A stretch of DNA of 64,000 nt. Source: Martelella endophytica (lineage in GTDB: Bacteria > Pseudomonadota > Alphaproteobacteria > Rhizobiales > Rhizobiaceae). The DNA is taken from assembly GCF_000960975.1 (NCBI RefSeq), contig NZ_CP010803.1, forward strand, positions 2,818,405 through 2,882,404. Direction: 5' to 3'. A model generated the notes under the pieces. The model did not search any database and was not told the origin of the DNA. It saw only the letters and a list, made by a program, of their open reading frames with translations. Positions 1-9,581 of the stretch are shown here, one piece after another; the stretch's first letter is position 1; the number at the start of each line of letters is the position of its first letter. The translations under genes and the position numbers were made by a program.

Positions 1-313
1 CCATATGGCTCTCCGCAAAGCTCCAAAAAGCCTTCTCTCCCGCAGGCGGGAGAGAGCAACTGGAGCAAGCGGCAAGATCCATAGGCGATGACGCGACGTC
101 GGAGAAAGACGCGGGCAAAGGCACGGCTGCAGGTTCCGCCGTCGCCCCCCCCTTGCCATTCCATCGCGCTTTTCCTATCCTGCGGGCTCCGCAAGGGTGG
201 CGTGGCTTTGCCCCTACCACCGCGCCGGTGAGGCGCTGTTCTTCCTGACAAGCGGACGAGGGCACCTCCAGGAAGCATCAAACATCGAACGGATGCTGTT
301 CCAGGAGAGTACC
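1..313. other. Non-coding stretch at window start with a hairpin
   Basis: I see no convincing gene here. A perfect 9 bp inverted repeat (35-43 CTCTCCCGC, 46-54 GCGGGAGAG, two-base loop) stands at the left. The same core reappears inside the larger inverted-repeat element near 36.4 kb, so this may be a partial copy of a dispersed intergenic repeat. No T-run follows it on the plus strand, so it does not look like an intrinsic terminator. The rest is the leader of the DMT exporter. Confidence 0.5.
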
Positions 314-1195
314 ATGTCTGTCGACTTATCGTCGATCAGGACGCGCTGGCGTCCTGATTCCCGCTTCATTGCAATCCTGCTGATGATTGCGGGCGTTGCC
401 GCCTTCACCTTCGTCGATACGATCTCGAAATCGCTGACGGCGCGGTATCCGCCGGTGATGCTGATGTTCCTGCAATATGGGCTCGCGGCGGCCATCATGC
501 TGCCGGTGGCGATGAGGCTCGGGGTTTCCGGTTTCCGCCTGCGGGCGCCGCGGCTCCTGCTGATGCGCAGTATCCTCGGCGTGTTGGTCACATTCCTGAT
601 CGTCACCGCGCTGTCGATGCTGCCCTTTACCGTTGCAGCCGCCCTGTTCCAGCTCGAGACCTTTTTCTTCATCCCGATGGCGATGATCTTGCTGAAGGAA
701 AAAGCCGACTGGCGCCGCTGGGTCGCGGTCTGTTTCGGCCTTGCCGGCGCCTTTCTGATCCTTCGACCAGGAACGGAAGCCTTCCAGGCCGCCGGTCTTG
801 TCGCGATCGGCGCGGCCATAGCGCTCGCTGCGAAGAATGTGGTGCTGAAGCGGGTGGCGATGAGCGAGGCGACGGTTCCGGCGCTTTTCTGGATGTACAC
901 GCTGATGACGGCGATCGCGGCGATACCGGCTATGCTGCAATGGACGCCGCTGACGCTTGCCGATTTCGGCCTGTTCCTGCTCTCGGCCTTCCTGGTGAAT
1001 GCCAGCAATTACTGCATGCTGAAGGCGTTTGCGATGGCCGATGCGGTGCAACTGACGCCGGCCTTCCACACCGGCCTGCCGATCGCGGTGCTGGTCGGTC
1101 TCGTCGTCTTCGGCGAATGGCCGCAGCCGATTGTCTGGGCCGGTATCGGCCTCATCTTCCTTGCGACCTTCATGCCCTCAGGCAAGCGCGCCTGA
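314..1195 (+). CDS. DMT-family transporter (two EamA repeats)
   Basis: A 293-residue integral membrane protein of the drug/metabolite transporter superfamily, probably an inner-membrane exporter of small metabolites. It is almost entirely hydrophobic, with about ten predicted membrane segments in two EamA-like halves. The first half starts near IAILLMIAGVAAFTFVDT and the second near GLVAIGAAIALAAKNVVLK. The frame is open upstream to 197, but the ATG at 314 is preceded by CCAGGAGAGTACC, a good ribosome-binding site, and gives the usual family length. It converges on the ABC exporter and the two 3' ends overlap by 18 bp. The substrate cannot be told from sequence. Confidence 0.9.
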   Translation: MSVDLSSIRTRWRPDSRFIAILLMIAGVAAFTFVDTISKSLTARYPPVMLMFLQYGLAAAIMLPVAMRLGVSGFRLRAPRLLLMRSILGVLVTFLIVTALSMLPFTVAAALFQLETFFFIPMAMILLKEKADWRRWVAVCFGLAGAFLILRPGTEAFQAAGLVAIGAAIALAAKNVVLKRVAMSEATVPALFWMYTLMTAIAAIPAMLQWTPLTLADFGLFLLSAFLVNASNYCMLKAFAMADAVQLTPAFHTGLPIAVLVGLVVFGEWPQPIVWAGIGLIFLATFMPSGKRA

Positions 1196-2977
1196 GGCGA
1201 CATCGGTGTTGAACTGCAGGCGGGCAAGGCGGGCGTAGAGCCCGTTCTCCGCGACCAGCGTTTCATGCGTGCCTTCCTCGACGATCCGCCCTTCATCCAT
1301 GACGACGATGCGATCGGCCGAGAGCACGGTGGCGAGGCGGTGGGCGATGACCAGCGTCGTGCGGCCGGTCATCAGCGTGCCGAGCGCCTGCTGCACCAGC
1401 GTTTCGCTTTCGGCATCGAGCGCCGAGGTCGCCTCGTCCAGAAGCAGGACCGGCGCATCGCGCAGCACGGCGCGGGCAATCGCGATCCGCTGTCGCTGGC
1501 CGCCGGAAAGGGTGATGCCGCGCTCGCCGGCCAGCGTGTCATAGCCGCTTTCGAGTTTTTCGATGAAGCCGTCGGCTTGCGCTGCGATCGCCGCGGCGCG
1601 GACCTCTTCTCGCGTTGCATCCGGTCTCCCGAGCGCGATGTTATCGTGAATGCTGGCGGCGAAGATCGCGACATCCTGCGGCACCAGCGCGAAACGGCGC
1701 CTGAGCGCCTCCGGATCGGCATCGCGAAGGTCGACACCGTCGAGGCGGATTGTGCCCGCGTCGGGGTCATAGAAGCGCAGGAGCAGCGAAAACAGCGTGC
1801 TCTTGCCGGCGCCGGATGGGCCGACCACGGCGACGGTTTCGCCCGCATTGACTGTCAGCGATATGCCGTTGAGCGCGCCGGCCTTGGTGCCGCCGGTCGG
1901 ATAGCGGAAGGCGAGAGTGTCGATAGCGATCGCGCCACGCGGTGGCTCGGGCAGGGCGGCCGGGTGCGAAGGCGCGGCGATGCCGAGGGGTTCCTCCAGC
2001 AGTTCGGAGAGCCGTTCGGCGGCACCCGCGGCTAGCGAAAGCTCGCCCCAGACTTCCGAGAGCTGGCCAAGCGCACCAGCGGCCAGCACCGAATAGAGGA
2101 GGAACTGGCCAAGCGTGCCACCGGACATCGAGCTCGAAAGGACATTGCGTGCGCCGAACCAGAGGATGGCGGTGATGCTGCAGAAGACGAGGCTGATGGC
2201 GACGGCGGTCAGCCCGGCGCGGGCACGAAGGGCCGAGCGGGTGGCATTGAAGGCCTTTTCCACCGCACCGGCATAGCGCGTGCCGGCCATTGCCTCGGCG
2301 GTGAAGGCCTGCAGCGTGCGCGTCGAGGAGATGGCCTCGCCGGCAAAGGCCGTGGCATCGGCGAGCTCGTCCTGCGCCTTGCGCGAACGGCCGCGCACAT
2401 TGCGGCCCGCGGCAATCATCGGCAGCACGATGATCGGGATCGCGATGATCACCATCACCGAAAGGCGCGGCGAGGTGTAGATCATCATTCCGAGAGCGCC
2501 GAGCCCCATGATCAGGTTACGCAGCGCAATCGACGCGGAGGCGCCGAAGGCGGACTTGATCTGCACCGTATCCGCCGTCAGCCGCGAGACGATCTCGCCC
2601 GATTGGTTGACGTCGAAGAAGGCCGGCGAAAGCCGGATCACATGGGCGAAGACGTCGCGGCGCAGATCGGCGACCACTCGTTCGCCCAGAATCATCACGA
2701 AAAAATAGCGGAGCGCGCTTGCGACGCCGAGCGCCAGCGCCATGACGCCGAGCACGAGGAAGTAATTGTTGACGAGCGTGGCGTCATCTGCGGAAAAGCC
2801 GTGGTCAATCACCCGGCGCACGGCCACCGGCAGCGTCAGCGTCACCGCAGAGGCGATGAGAAGGAAGGCAAGAGCGCCGGCCACGAGGCCTTTATAGGAG
2901 GCGAAATAGGGCAGGATGGCTGCAAGCGGGCGGAGCTGCGAGGCCCTTCCACGCTTCGTTTTTTCGTTCCGGCTCAA
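1178..2977 (-). CDS. ABC exporter, fused membrane and ATPase domains
   Basis: A 599-residue half-transporter, expected to act as a homodimer in the inner membrane (MsbA/LmrA type). An ABC_membrane domain with six membrane segments fills the N-terminal half. The C-terminal ATPase shows Walker A GPSGAGKST, signature LSGGQRQRIAIARA and Walker B LLLDEATSALD. An ATG at 3100 is in frame, but TTG at 2977 follows GAAGGAAATCCCC at proper spacing and the protein from there (LSRNEKTKRGRAS) looks like a normal start, so I prefer it. The gene diverges from rpmE. Its substrate is unknown; lipid or drug export is only inferred from the family. Confidence 0.9.
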   Translation of the reverse strand: MSRNEKTKRGRASQLRPLAAILPYFASYKGLVAGALAFLLIASAVTLTLPVAVRRVIDHGFSADDATLVNNYFLVLGVMALALGVASALRYFFVMILGERVVADLRRDVFAHVIRLSPAFFDVNQSGEIVSRLTADTVQIKSAFGASASIALRNLIMGLGALGMMIYTSPRLSVMVIIAIPIIVLPMIAAGRNVRGRSRKAQDELADATAFAGEAISSTRTLQAFTAEAMAGTRYAGAVEKAFNATRSALRARAGLTAVAISLVFCSITAILWFGARNVLSSSMSGGTLGQFLLYSVLAAGALGQLSEVWGELSLAAGAAERLSELLEEPLGIAAPSHPAALPEPPRGAIAIDTLAFRYPTGGTKAGALNGISLTVNAGETVAVVGPSGAGKSTLFSLLLRFYDPDAGTIRLDGVDLRDADPEALRRRFALVPQDVAIFAASIHDNIALGRPDATREEVRAAAIAAQADGFIEKLESGYDTLAGERGITLSGGQRQRIAIARAVLRDAPVLLLDEATSALDAESETLVQQALGTLMTGRTTLVIAHRLATVLSADRIVVMDEGRIVEEGTHETLVAENGLYARLARLQFNTDVASGALA

Positions 2978-3172
2978 GGGGATTTCCTTCGGTATCGGCA
3001 GGCCGTCATAATGGTGGCGGCGGCTCTTGTTATTCCTGCCACGTTCCTGTATAGCGACCGCAACCTTTTGGGATAGCCGTGGCCCGTAATCTGGTTTCAC
3101 GGCTTTGTTTATTCAATAGGTCCGGCCGGCGCAATGGCTGCCAGGCGAGACCAAGCGCGCAGGAACAGAGTT

Positions 3173-3394
3173 ATGAAGGCTGATATCCATCCCGATTATC
3201 ACACCATCAAGGTCGTCATGACCGATGGCACCGAATACGAGACCCGCTCCACCTGGGGCAAGGAAGGCGATGTCCTGAACCTCGACATCGACCCCACCTC
3301 CCACCCGGCATGGACCGGCGGCTCGCAGCAGCTGATGGACCGCGGCGGTCGCGTCTCGAAGTTCAACAAGCGCTTCGGCGGCCTCGGCATCTGA
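3173..3394 (+). CDS. rpmE: 50S ribosomal protein L31
   Basis: A 73-residue protein beginning [10 protein letters not shown] and containing TYETRSTW-like and FNKRFGGLG segments typical of alphaproteobacterial L31. It belongs to the 50S subunit and bridges the central protuberance to the 30S head. It has no CxxC pairs, so it is the cysteine-less (C-) form that does not bind zinc. The ATG at 3173 follows AGGAACAGAGTT; the frame is open upstream to 3134, but that extension is not family-like. A strong terminator follows. RcdA lies convergently downstream, as in other rhizobia. Confidence 0.96.
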   Translation: MKADIHPDYHTIKVVMTDGTEYETRSTWGKEGDVLNLDIDPTSHPAWTGGSQQLMDRGGRVSKFNKRFGGLGI

Positions 3395-3420
3395 TATTTT
3401 GCGTTTTTGCGCAACGCGAA

Positions 3421-3446
3421 AAACCCGGCCTTGCGCCGGGTTTTTT
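3421..3446 (+). terminator. Rho-independent terminator of rpmE
   Basis: A GC-rich stem AAACCCGGC / GCCGGGTTT (3421-3429 and 3435-3443) with a five-base loop is followed by a T-run, 27 bp after the rpmE stop. On the minus strand the stem is followed by TTTTT as well, so it may also stop leftward transcripts from rcdA. Confidence 0.92.
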
Positions 3447-3520
3447 GTTGCTTGAAAGCGAAAGCCGGAGCGCATGGGGCTCCGGCGTGGCTCTAGTTCA
3501 GATCTGAAGAGGGGACGGAC

Positions 3521-4039
3521 TCAGCGGCGGCCGAAAGCGGTCTGAAGCAGGTCGATCTGGGCGATGACCTGGTTGCCGGCGCCGGCCTCGGGCAGGAGAT
3601 TGTCGCGCATCAGGCTCTCGTCAAGCTTGCGGATGCGCACCTCCAGGCGGCGGGCCTGTTCCAGCAGTTCGCGGAATGCGGCCGGAAGCTCGGCGAAATC
3701 CGCTGCCGAAGGCGCGCTGCGGCTTTCCTGGCCAAGCGCAAGCTTGCGGCGCTCCTGCATCACCTGTTCGCGCGACATCTCGCCCGTATTGAGCGAGCGC
3801 TGCAGCAAAAGCCAGGAGGCGAGCTGCATCAGCCGGGTGGTGAGCGCCAGGGATTCACCGGCATAGAGCGCTGCCGCGGGTGCGCGGAGCTTGCGGGCAG
3901 CACTGCGGCCCGGCCCATCAAGATAGGCGGCGGTGGTCTCCACCAGCGACATGCCTTCGGAATAAAGCGCATCGAACTGCGGCGAATTGGCCGCGTGGCC
4001 AGCAAAGCTGATGGTTTTCGCCCCGGACGTGGTGGTCAT
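3521..4039 (-). CDS. rcdA: DUF1465 / RcdA-like adaptor
   Basis: A 172-residue mostly helical protein of the DUF1465 family. In Caulobacter the family member RcdA is an adaptor that helps ClpXP degrade the cell-cycle regulator CtrA. Characteristic stretches are ISFAGHAANSPQFDALYSEGM, LVETTAAYLDG and LASWLLLQRSLNTGEMS. Length matches Caulobacter RcdA (about 175 residues). ATG at 4039 and GTG at 4045 are both possible starts, behind a weak AGAGAG site. It converges on rpmE. The RcdA name rests on family membership; the adaptor role here is inferred. Confidence 0.82.
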   Translation of the reverse strand: MTTTSGAKTISFAGHAANSPQFDALYSEGMSLVETTAAYLDGPGRSAARKLRAPAAALYAGESLALTTRLMQLASWLLLQRSLNTGEMSREQVMQERRKLALGQESRSAPSAADFAELPAAFRELLEQARRLEVRIRKLDESLMRDNLLPEAGAGNQVIAQIDLLQTAFGRR

Positions 4040-4210
4040 TGACACTCTCTGAATTCATCCGACTGTGCCGCTCTCGTTCGCCTCGTTGTCAAACGAATGC
4101 GACCGATTGATGAACGGCTCTATACTGCGCTCAACAAATATACCTGTAGCTGAGTTCCGCAAGCGGTTTCTTAACGAAAGGTTAATACCCACTGCCGAAT
4201 GCAGGAAGAC

Positions 4211-4238
4211 AAAAAAAGAGCCGCATTTTGGGCGGCTC
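4211..4238 (-). terminator. Terminator of the MFS-DUF1192 operon
   Basis: A seven-base stem GAGCCGC/GCGGCTC (4218-4224 and 4232-4238) is followed, reading leftward, by seven Ts (A-run at 4211-4217). It lies about 100 bp beyond the DUF1192 stop and faces transcripts coming from 5.8 kb. The rest of 4040-4339 shows no gene. Confidence 0.85.
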
Positions 4239-4339
4239 ATAGTCAAAGGGTGATGAAGGGAACGAGAGAATGTGTTCCCATGTCCGCTGAACGGATGCCC
4301 TATAACACCTTGGAAAGGTTAATATAGGGTTAACGCAGT

Positions 4340-4534
4340 CTACTTGCGGAAGAAGCTCTCCGCGGCGCTGCGGCCCTTGCCCTTGCGGGCGATCGCCTCT
4401 TCGACGCGTTCGATCTCGCGGCGTAGGTCACCGACGAAGCTGTTCAGCGCCTCCACGGAGTGTTCCTCGAGGTCTGCGCCGATGATGTATTGGCCCTTCG
4501 GCGGCTTCCTGTCTTCTTCTTCGTCACGCGGCAT
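4340..4534 (-). CDS. DUF1192 small protein
   Basis: A 64-residue acidic/basic protein (MPRDEEEDRKPPKGQYIIGA) with a central coiled-coil helix (SVEALNSFVGDLRREIERVEEAI) and the terminal SAAESFFRK motif typical of alphaproteobacterial DUF1192. Its function is unknown. Two ATGs are close together. AAGGAGG sits one base before 4540 but seven bases before 4534, so 4534 is the likely start. The 5' end overlaps the 3' end of the MFS gene by 11 bp, which suggests translational coupling. Confidence 0.88.
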   Translation of the reverse strand: MPRDEEEDRKPPKGQYIIGADLEEHSVEALNSFVGDLRREIERVEEAIARKGKGRSAAESFFRK

Positions 4535-5813
4535 TGTCATCCCTCCTTTCGCGCTGTTCGTTCTCGACGGACTGGGCTTCGCGGTTGCCGGCCTGGAAGT
4601 GGACGCCCTCGGGCGTCGAAACCGGGGTGGAAGCATCGGGCATTGCGGTGAAGCTTTCGCGCTCATCGACGGGCACGGCCGCACGCATCCGCGAACGGAT
4701 GATGGCATAGCTGAGGATCAGGACATGGGCTGTCGCGGTGATCACGAACAGCGCATAGGGGCCGAAGGCGGACATGACGGGACCACCGACCGTCGGCCCG
4801 ATGATGGTGCCGATGCCGAACAGGAACAGCAGGCCGCTCGAAACTTTCACATAGTCCTCGGGTCTTGCGAAGTCGTTGGCGTGAGAGGCCGTGATCGGAT
4901 AGAGCACGTTGGCAGTGGCGCCATAGACGGCAATCAGTGCGATCAGCGTGTGGCTGCCCGGCCGCAGCACAAGGATGATCAGCGCTGCCGTCGCCGCGAT
5001 GCCGGCGAGTGCGGCGATTACATAGCGCCTGTCGGTCATGTCGGAGATCCGGCCGAACGGGACCTGGGCAATCGCGCCGGCGAGGATAGCGGCCGTCACC
5101 AGGAAGGCGACCTCGCTGTCGGGCAGTCCGGCGCGGGCGGCAAACACGGCAACCAGCGTACCGAAAGCGCCATTGGCGATGCCCGTCAGCAGAACCCCGA
5201 AGAAGGCGACGGGCGAGTTGCGGAACAAGAGCTTGAGATCGATGCGCACCGCCTGCAGTGGGCGCGGGGAGGCCGCGTTGGAGACCGTCGTCGGCAACAT
5301 GGCAATGCAGTAGACGATGCCCGCGACCATGAACAGGATCGGCGTATTCGGGTTGCCGAAGCCGACGGTCAGCTGGCCGAGGACCACACCGGATAGCGTG
5401 ATGCCGGTATAGGTCGTGAACACGACGCCGCGGCTTGCATTGTCGACGCGTTCGTTCAGCCAGCTTTCGATGATCATCTGCGTGCCGGCCATTGCGAAAC
5501 CGGTCGCGGCGCGTAGCGCGATCCAGGCGTATTCGTCGACGAAGATGCCGGTGATCAGCGCCACCATGCAGATCATCGCGATGAAGCTCGAGAAGGCGCG
5601 GACATGACCGATGCGCATGATCAGGCGCGGCGCGAAGATACAGCCGAGCACGAAGCCGGATGCCCAGGAGGTGCCGATGAAGCCGAGTGCGGTGTCGCTA
5701 TAACCCTCCGCCGTGCCTCGCAGCGGCAGCAGAAGACCGTGCAGGCCGTTGCCGAAAAAAAGGAAAAGCGTGCCGAGCAGCAGGGCAAAGACCGGAAGAA
5801 GATTGCGTCTCAT
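4524..5813 (-). CDS. MFS transporter (YcaD-like)
   Basis: A 429-residue major facilitator with twelve predicted membrane segments, starting MRRNLLPVFALLLGTLFLFFGNGL. The cytoplasmic loop FAPRLIMRIGHVRAF matches the loop 2-3 signature of MFS proteins, and FGRISDMTDRRYVI gives the second-half equivalent. It resembles the YcaD group of uncharacterised inner-membrane transporters. The hydrophilic C-terminal tail of about 40 residues is the part overlapping DUF1192. The ATG at 5813 follows AAGGCTTTTTG; a TTG directly upstream is less likely. Substrate unknown. Confidence 0.88.
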   Translation of the reverse strand: MRRNLLPVFALLLGTLFLFFGNGLHGLLLPLRGTAEGYSDTALGFIGTSWASGFVLGCIFAPRLIMRIGHVRAFSSFIAMICMVALITGIFVDEYAWIALRAATGFAMAGTQMIIESWLNERVDNASRGVVFTTYTGITLSGVVLGQLTVGFGNPNTPILFMVAGIVYCIAMLPTTVSNAASPRPLQAVRIDLKLLFRNSPVAFFGVLLTGIANGAFGTLVAVFAARAGLPDSEVAFLVTAAILAGAIAQVPFGRISDMTDRRYVIAALAGIAATAALIILVLRPGSHTLIALIAVYGATANVLYPITASHANDFARPEDYVKVSSGLLFLFGIGTIIGPTVGGPVMSAFGPYALFVITATAHVLILSYAIIRSRMRAAVPVDERESFTAMPDASTPVSTPEGVHFQAGNREAQSVENEQRERRDDNAA

Positions 5814-5997
5814 CAAAAAGCCTTGGTGAATTTCAGTCGCTTGGAAGGTTAAGGCTCAACGCCGCGGCATCGCGGTATGTTCCGCCAATTCTATCACGCT
5901 CCGATTAAAAATCTGCTGCCAATTTCAATCCTTTCGCGTGGGGTGACGCGAACGGCGCATCATTGTAAAGGTGGAGCGGGATCAGGATCGGAGAACC

Positions 5998-6156
5998 ATG
6001 TCCAAGCTCATCGCCTTTCTGTTCATCGTCGCCATGGGCGTCCAGATCGTCAAGCCGCTCGGCCTGCCGGGCCTGAAGCGGCGCATGGATTTCTGGAAGA
6101 TAGCAGTGGCGGCGCTTGCGGCGACGATCATCGTGCTGATGCTCCGGCCCTCCTGA
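5998..6156 (+). CDS. Small two-helix membrane protein
   Basis: A 52-residue protein (MSKLIAFLFIVAMGVQIVKP...) with two hydrophobic stretches, residues about 4-22 and 34-48, separated by a basic loop GLKRRMDFWK. The start follows GATCGGAGAACC, a good ribosome-binding site. I recall similarly placed small hypothetical proteins next to pgk in rhizobia, so I consider it real although no function is known. It converges on pgk, and its stop is eight bases from the edge of the pgk terminator. Confidence 0.72.
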   Translation: MSKLIAFLFIVAMGVQIVKPLGLPGLKRRMDFWKIAVAALAATIIVLMLRPS

Positions 6157-6163
6157 GGCGCAG

Positions 6164-6190
6164 AAAAAAGGGGCAGCCGCCGCCGCCCCT
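6164..6190 (-). terminator. Terminator of pgk
   Basis: Reading leftward, AGGGGC (6185-6190) pairs with GCCCCT (6069-type arm at 6169-6174) around a GC-rich loop and is followed by a run of six Ts (A-run 6164-6169). It lies about 25 bp after the pgk stop. Confidence 0.8.
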
Positions 6191-6215
6191 GATGCTTCCG
6201 GCGGACCGACCGGAC

Positions 6216-7412
6216 TTACTTTTCCAGAATCGCGACGCCCGGCAGGACCTTGCCTTCCATCCACTCGAGGAAGGCGCCACCGGCGGTCGAGACGTAGGTG
6301 AAGTCGTCCTTCACACCCGCGTGGTTCAGCGCCGAGACCGTATCACCGCCACCGGCGACCGATGTCAGCTTGCCGGCCTTGGTCTGTTCGGCGGCGAACT
6401 TGGCAGCGGATACCGTTGCGGCATCGAAGGGCTGGATTTCGAAGGCGCCGAGCGGGCCGTTCCAGACCAGCGTCTCGGCCTTGCCGATCCATTCGTTGAC
6501 GACCTTGACCGATTGCGGGCCGACATCGAGCATCATCGCATCAGCCGGAATGGCATCGATGGCGACGGTCTCGTTTGCGGCGTTTGCCTTGAACTCGCGG
6601 GCAACGACGCCGTCGACGGGCAGCACGATGCTGCAGCCGGTCGTCTCGGCCTTCGCCATGATGGCGCGGGCGGTGTCTGCAAGGTCGTGCTCGCAGAGCG
6701 ATTTGCCGACATCGATGCCCTTGGCGGCGATGAAGGTGTTGGCCATGCCGCCGCCGATGACCAGCGCGTCGACCTTCTCGATGAGGTTCTGCAGCAGGTC
6801 GATCTTGGTCGAGACCTTGGCGCCGCCGACGATGGCGACCACCGGGCGCTTCGGTTCACCGAGGCCCTTCTCCAGCGCTTCAAGTTCGGCCTGCATGGTG
6901 CGGCCGGCATAGGCGGGCATGTGATGGCCGAGACCTTCGGTGGACGCATGGGCACGGTGGGCGGCTGAGAAGGCGTCGTTGACCCAGATATCGCCGTTCT
7001 TGGCGAGTGCCGCGACGAAATTGGGCTCGTTCTTTTCCTCGCCCTTGTGGAAGCGGGTGTTTTCGAGCAGCAGGATATCGCCGTCATGCATGGCGGCAAT
7101 CGCCTTGGCGGCGGCATCGCCGATGCAGTCATCGGCGAAGGCGACGGCATGGTCGAGCACTTCCTCGACGGCGGGAACGATCTGCTTCAGCGACATGTCG
7201 GCGACGACTTCGCCCTTCGGCCGACCGAAGTGAGCCAGCAGGATGACCTTGGCGCCGTCGCCGGCAAGCTCCAGAATGGTCGGGGCAACACGTTCGATGC
7301 GGGTGGTGTCGGTCACCTTGCCATCGCTCATCGGCACGTTGAGGTCGACGCGGACCAGAACGCGCTTGCCGGCGATGTCGTTGAGGTCGTCGAGGGTCTT
7401 GAAGGCAGCCAT
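6216..7412 (-). CDS. pgk: Phosphoglycerate kinase
   Basis: A 398-residue cytosolic enzyme interconverting 1,3-bisphosphoglycerate + ADP and 3-phosphoglycerate + ATP. The substrate-binding signature [15 protein letters not shown] is near residue 16, the basic-patch segment [11 protein letters not shown] near 60, and the C-terminal nucleotide loop GGGDTVSAL near 350. Length matches the bacterial family. The start follows AGGAAGAGTTCC. In many rhizobia pgk lies beside gap; here nhaP2-like and AAC(3)-like genes separate them. About 220 bp without a gene lie upstream. Confidence 0.98.
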   Translation of the reverse strand: MAAFKTLDDLNDIAGKRVLVRVDLNVPMSDGKVTDTTRIERVAPTILELAGDGAKVILLAHFGRPKGEVVADMSLKQIVPAVEEVLDHAVAFADDCIGDAAAKAIAAMHDGDILLLENTRFHKGEEKNEPNFVAALAKNGDIWVNDAFSAAHRAHASTEGLGHHMPAYAGRTMQAELEALEKGLGEPKRPVVAIVGGAKVSTKIDLLQNLIEKVDALVIGGGMANTFIAAKGIDVGKSLCEHDLADTARAIMAKAETTGCSIVLPVDGVVAREFKANAANETVAIDAIPADAMMLDVGPQSVKVVNEWIGKAETLVWNGPLGAFEIQPFDAATVSAAKFAAEQTKAGKLTSVAGGGDTVSALNHAGVKDDFTYVSTAGGAFLEWMEGKVLPGVAILEK

Positions 7413-7631
7413 GGAACTCTTCCTCTTATGTTGATGCCGCAGGCGGCGCGGGCGGCCGGATGGCAGCCTCTCGGGGGACGAGAACCCTGCATCCGCGCTT
7501 CTTGAAATCGGTTTCGGCGCTTCGGTCCGGGTGGGCGTCCGGCCGGCGCTGACGATTCCTATTCAAAAACACCGGTTCCGGCAATGACAGAGGTCAGAAA
7601 AGCTGCGGTGGTATCGCTTCGCCTGCAACTA

Positions 7632-9425
7632 TCAGCCGGTCCGCTTGTGCCTCCGGTTCGCGCGGCGCGTGAGCGCCCGGCGTATCGGATCGAAAAGCGG
7701 CGGCTTCGGGTCGCCGTCCGGGTTCTTCCAGATGCCGACGGAAACGATGTTGTTGTCGTCGTCGATATCGCGGACGATCAGCGACAGGCTGCCGATATGC
7801 AGCCGATCGGCGACCACAGCGCGGCCGCCAAGCTCGCGTTTCATGTAGTCGGCGATCGGCGTTTCGGCCTCGCCGGGCGGGATCTCGATGCTCTCGTCAA
7901 TGCCGATGAGTTCCTTCAGAGGGCGCTCCGGCACAAGGACATGGCTTCCCAGCAGAACCCCGCCGCTGTCATCGCCGCCATCGCCGGAGAAAATCCGGTC
8001 GAGCAGGTAGGACATGCCAGGTGCGACAAATAGATAGAGATAGTCGCCCGCCTTCAGGCTGCCGGCATAGAAGTAGCGCATAGACCGTCCGTCGCGGACG
8101 ACGAGCGAGGGGATCGCCCAACGCGGAATGCGGGCGCCCTCAAGCACCGGCGCGCCCTCGCCGAGACGGTAGACCACCAGTTCGTGCTTGGCATTGCCGG
8201 CAAGATCGATCTCGACGCTCTCCAGCGTACCGCCATGTTTGTGCTGCACCAGACTCAGGAAGCGGGCCACCGGCGCCAGCGTCCAGCCCTGCAGCATCAG
8301 CGACATCAGAACCATGATGAAGACGATGTTGAAATAGATGCCGGCATTCTCCAGCCCGTAGAGGCGTGGAAGAATGGCAAGCAGGATGGAGGCCGCCCCG
8401 CGCAGGCCGATCCACGAGATGAACCCCTTTTCACTCAGCGTGTACTTGAACGGCCAGAGACAAAGCCAGACCGCGATCGGGCGTGCCACGAAAACCAGAA
8501 ACAGTGCGAGCGCCAGCGCTGGCGCGGCGATCTCGGGGAAGTTTCGCGGCGTTGCGAGCAGGCCGAGCAGCAGGAACATCACGATCTGCGCCAGCCATGT
8601 CATGCCCTCCTGGAAGTGCCGGATCGAGCCGGAATAGCGCACGCGCCGGTTGCCGGCCAGCAGTCCCGCGACATAGACCGCCATGAAGCCGCTGCCACCG
8701 GCAGCCCCGGTCGCCGAGAAGATCAGTAGCGCCATGGTCAGCACCAGGATCGGCGCGAGGCCGCGATTGCGGCCGAAGTGATTGGCGACCAGCACTGTCA
8801 GGACGCCACCCAGCAGGCCGAAGACGATGCCGAAACCGATCTCGCGCAGAAAGTGGAGCGTGAGCGAGATCGCGCCTTCATCCGTCGGCCCGTCCGCCGA
8901 GAGGATGGTGACGAGAGTGATCGTCAGGAAGATCGCCATCGGGTCGTTGATGCCGGATTCGACCTCGAGCGTCGAACTCACCCGTTCGAGGACCTTGATG
9001 CCACCGATCCGCATCAGGAAGAACACCGCCGCCGCATCGGTCGAGGCAACGATCGCGCCGAGCAGCAGGCCCTGCAGGGGATCGAAATCCAGGATCACGG
9101 CCGCCGCCACCGCCACAAGCCCCGCCGTCATCGCCACGCCCAGCGTCGCGAGCAGCAATGAGGGGCCGGCGCTGGCGCGGAAGGTTTTCAGCGAGGTTCC
9201 GAAGCCGGAATCGAACAGGATCACCGCAAGCGCCAGCGAGCCGACGAAGAATGTCAGCGCATCATTGTCGAAGCGGATGCCGAAACCGGAAGAACCGGCG
9301 ATGAGGCCGACCCCCAGGAACAGCAGCAGCAATGGTGCGCCGAAACGGTAGGCAAGTGCACTCGACAGCGCGGCAAGGAGGATCAGTGCCGAGAAGATGA
9401 GAACGGCCAGATAGAATGTCGTCAA
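7632..9425 (-). CDS. Potassium/proton antiporter, CPA1 family (NhaP2/CvrA-like)
   Basis: A 597-residue inner-membrane antiporter. The first 400 residues form a Na+/H+ exchanger domain with about 12-13 membrane segments, including STDAAAVFFLMR and EVESGINDPMA, the ion-site regions of this family. A TrkA_C-like domain and a CorC/HlyC-like domain occupy the cytoplasmic C-terminus, as in E. coli NhaP2 (CvrA). An ATG at 9446 is in frame, but GAAAGGGATATCTG precedes TTG at 9425, and the hydrophobic N-terminus begins there (TTFYLAVLIF). Role: probably K+ or Na+ efflux in exchange for protons. It diverges from the acetyltransferase. Confidence 0.88.
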   Translation of the reverse strand: MTTFYLAVLIFSALILLAALSSALAYRFGAPLLLLFLGVGLIAGSSGFGIRFDNDALTFFVGSLALAVILFDSGFGTSLKTFRASAGPSLLLATLGVAMTAGLVAVAAAVILDFDPLQGLLLGAIVASTDAAAVFFLMRIGGIKVLERVSSTLEVESGINDPMAIFLTITLVTILSADGPTDEGAISLTLHFLREIGFGIVFGLLGGVLTVLVANHFGRNRGLAPILVLTMALLIFSATGAAGGSGFMAVYVAGLLAGNRRVRYSGSIRHFQEGMTWLAQIVMFLLLGLLATPRNFPEIAAPALALALFLVFVARPIAVWLCLWPFKYTLSEKGFISWIGLRGAASILLAILPRLYGLENAGIYFNIVFIMVLMSLMLQGWTLAPVARFLSLVQHKHGGTLESVEIDLAGNAKHELVVYRLGEGAPVLEGARIPRWAIPSLVVRDGRSMRYFYAGSLKAGDYLYLFVAPGMSYLLDRIFSGDGGDDSGGVLLGSHVLVPERPLKELIGIDESIEIPPGEAETPIADYMKRELGGRAVVADRLHIGSLSLIVRDIDDDNNIVSVGIWKNPDGDPKPPLFDPIRRALTRRANRRHKRTG

Positions 9426-9581
9426 ACAGATATCCCTTTCGCACAATCGGAAGCGGCCGCCGACATGCGATTGTTTCGGACACTATAAATAAGCGGAAAC
9501 AATTGCGAATTACATTCAAGATAGGATTCATCCGGGCCAATTCAATTCATGGCCGCTGGGGACGCTTGAGGGGATTGCAGA

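Noticed and set aside
35..54. Terminator at the window start
   Set aside because: The hairpin is perfect but no T-run follows on the plus strand; it fits better as part of a dispersed repeat.
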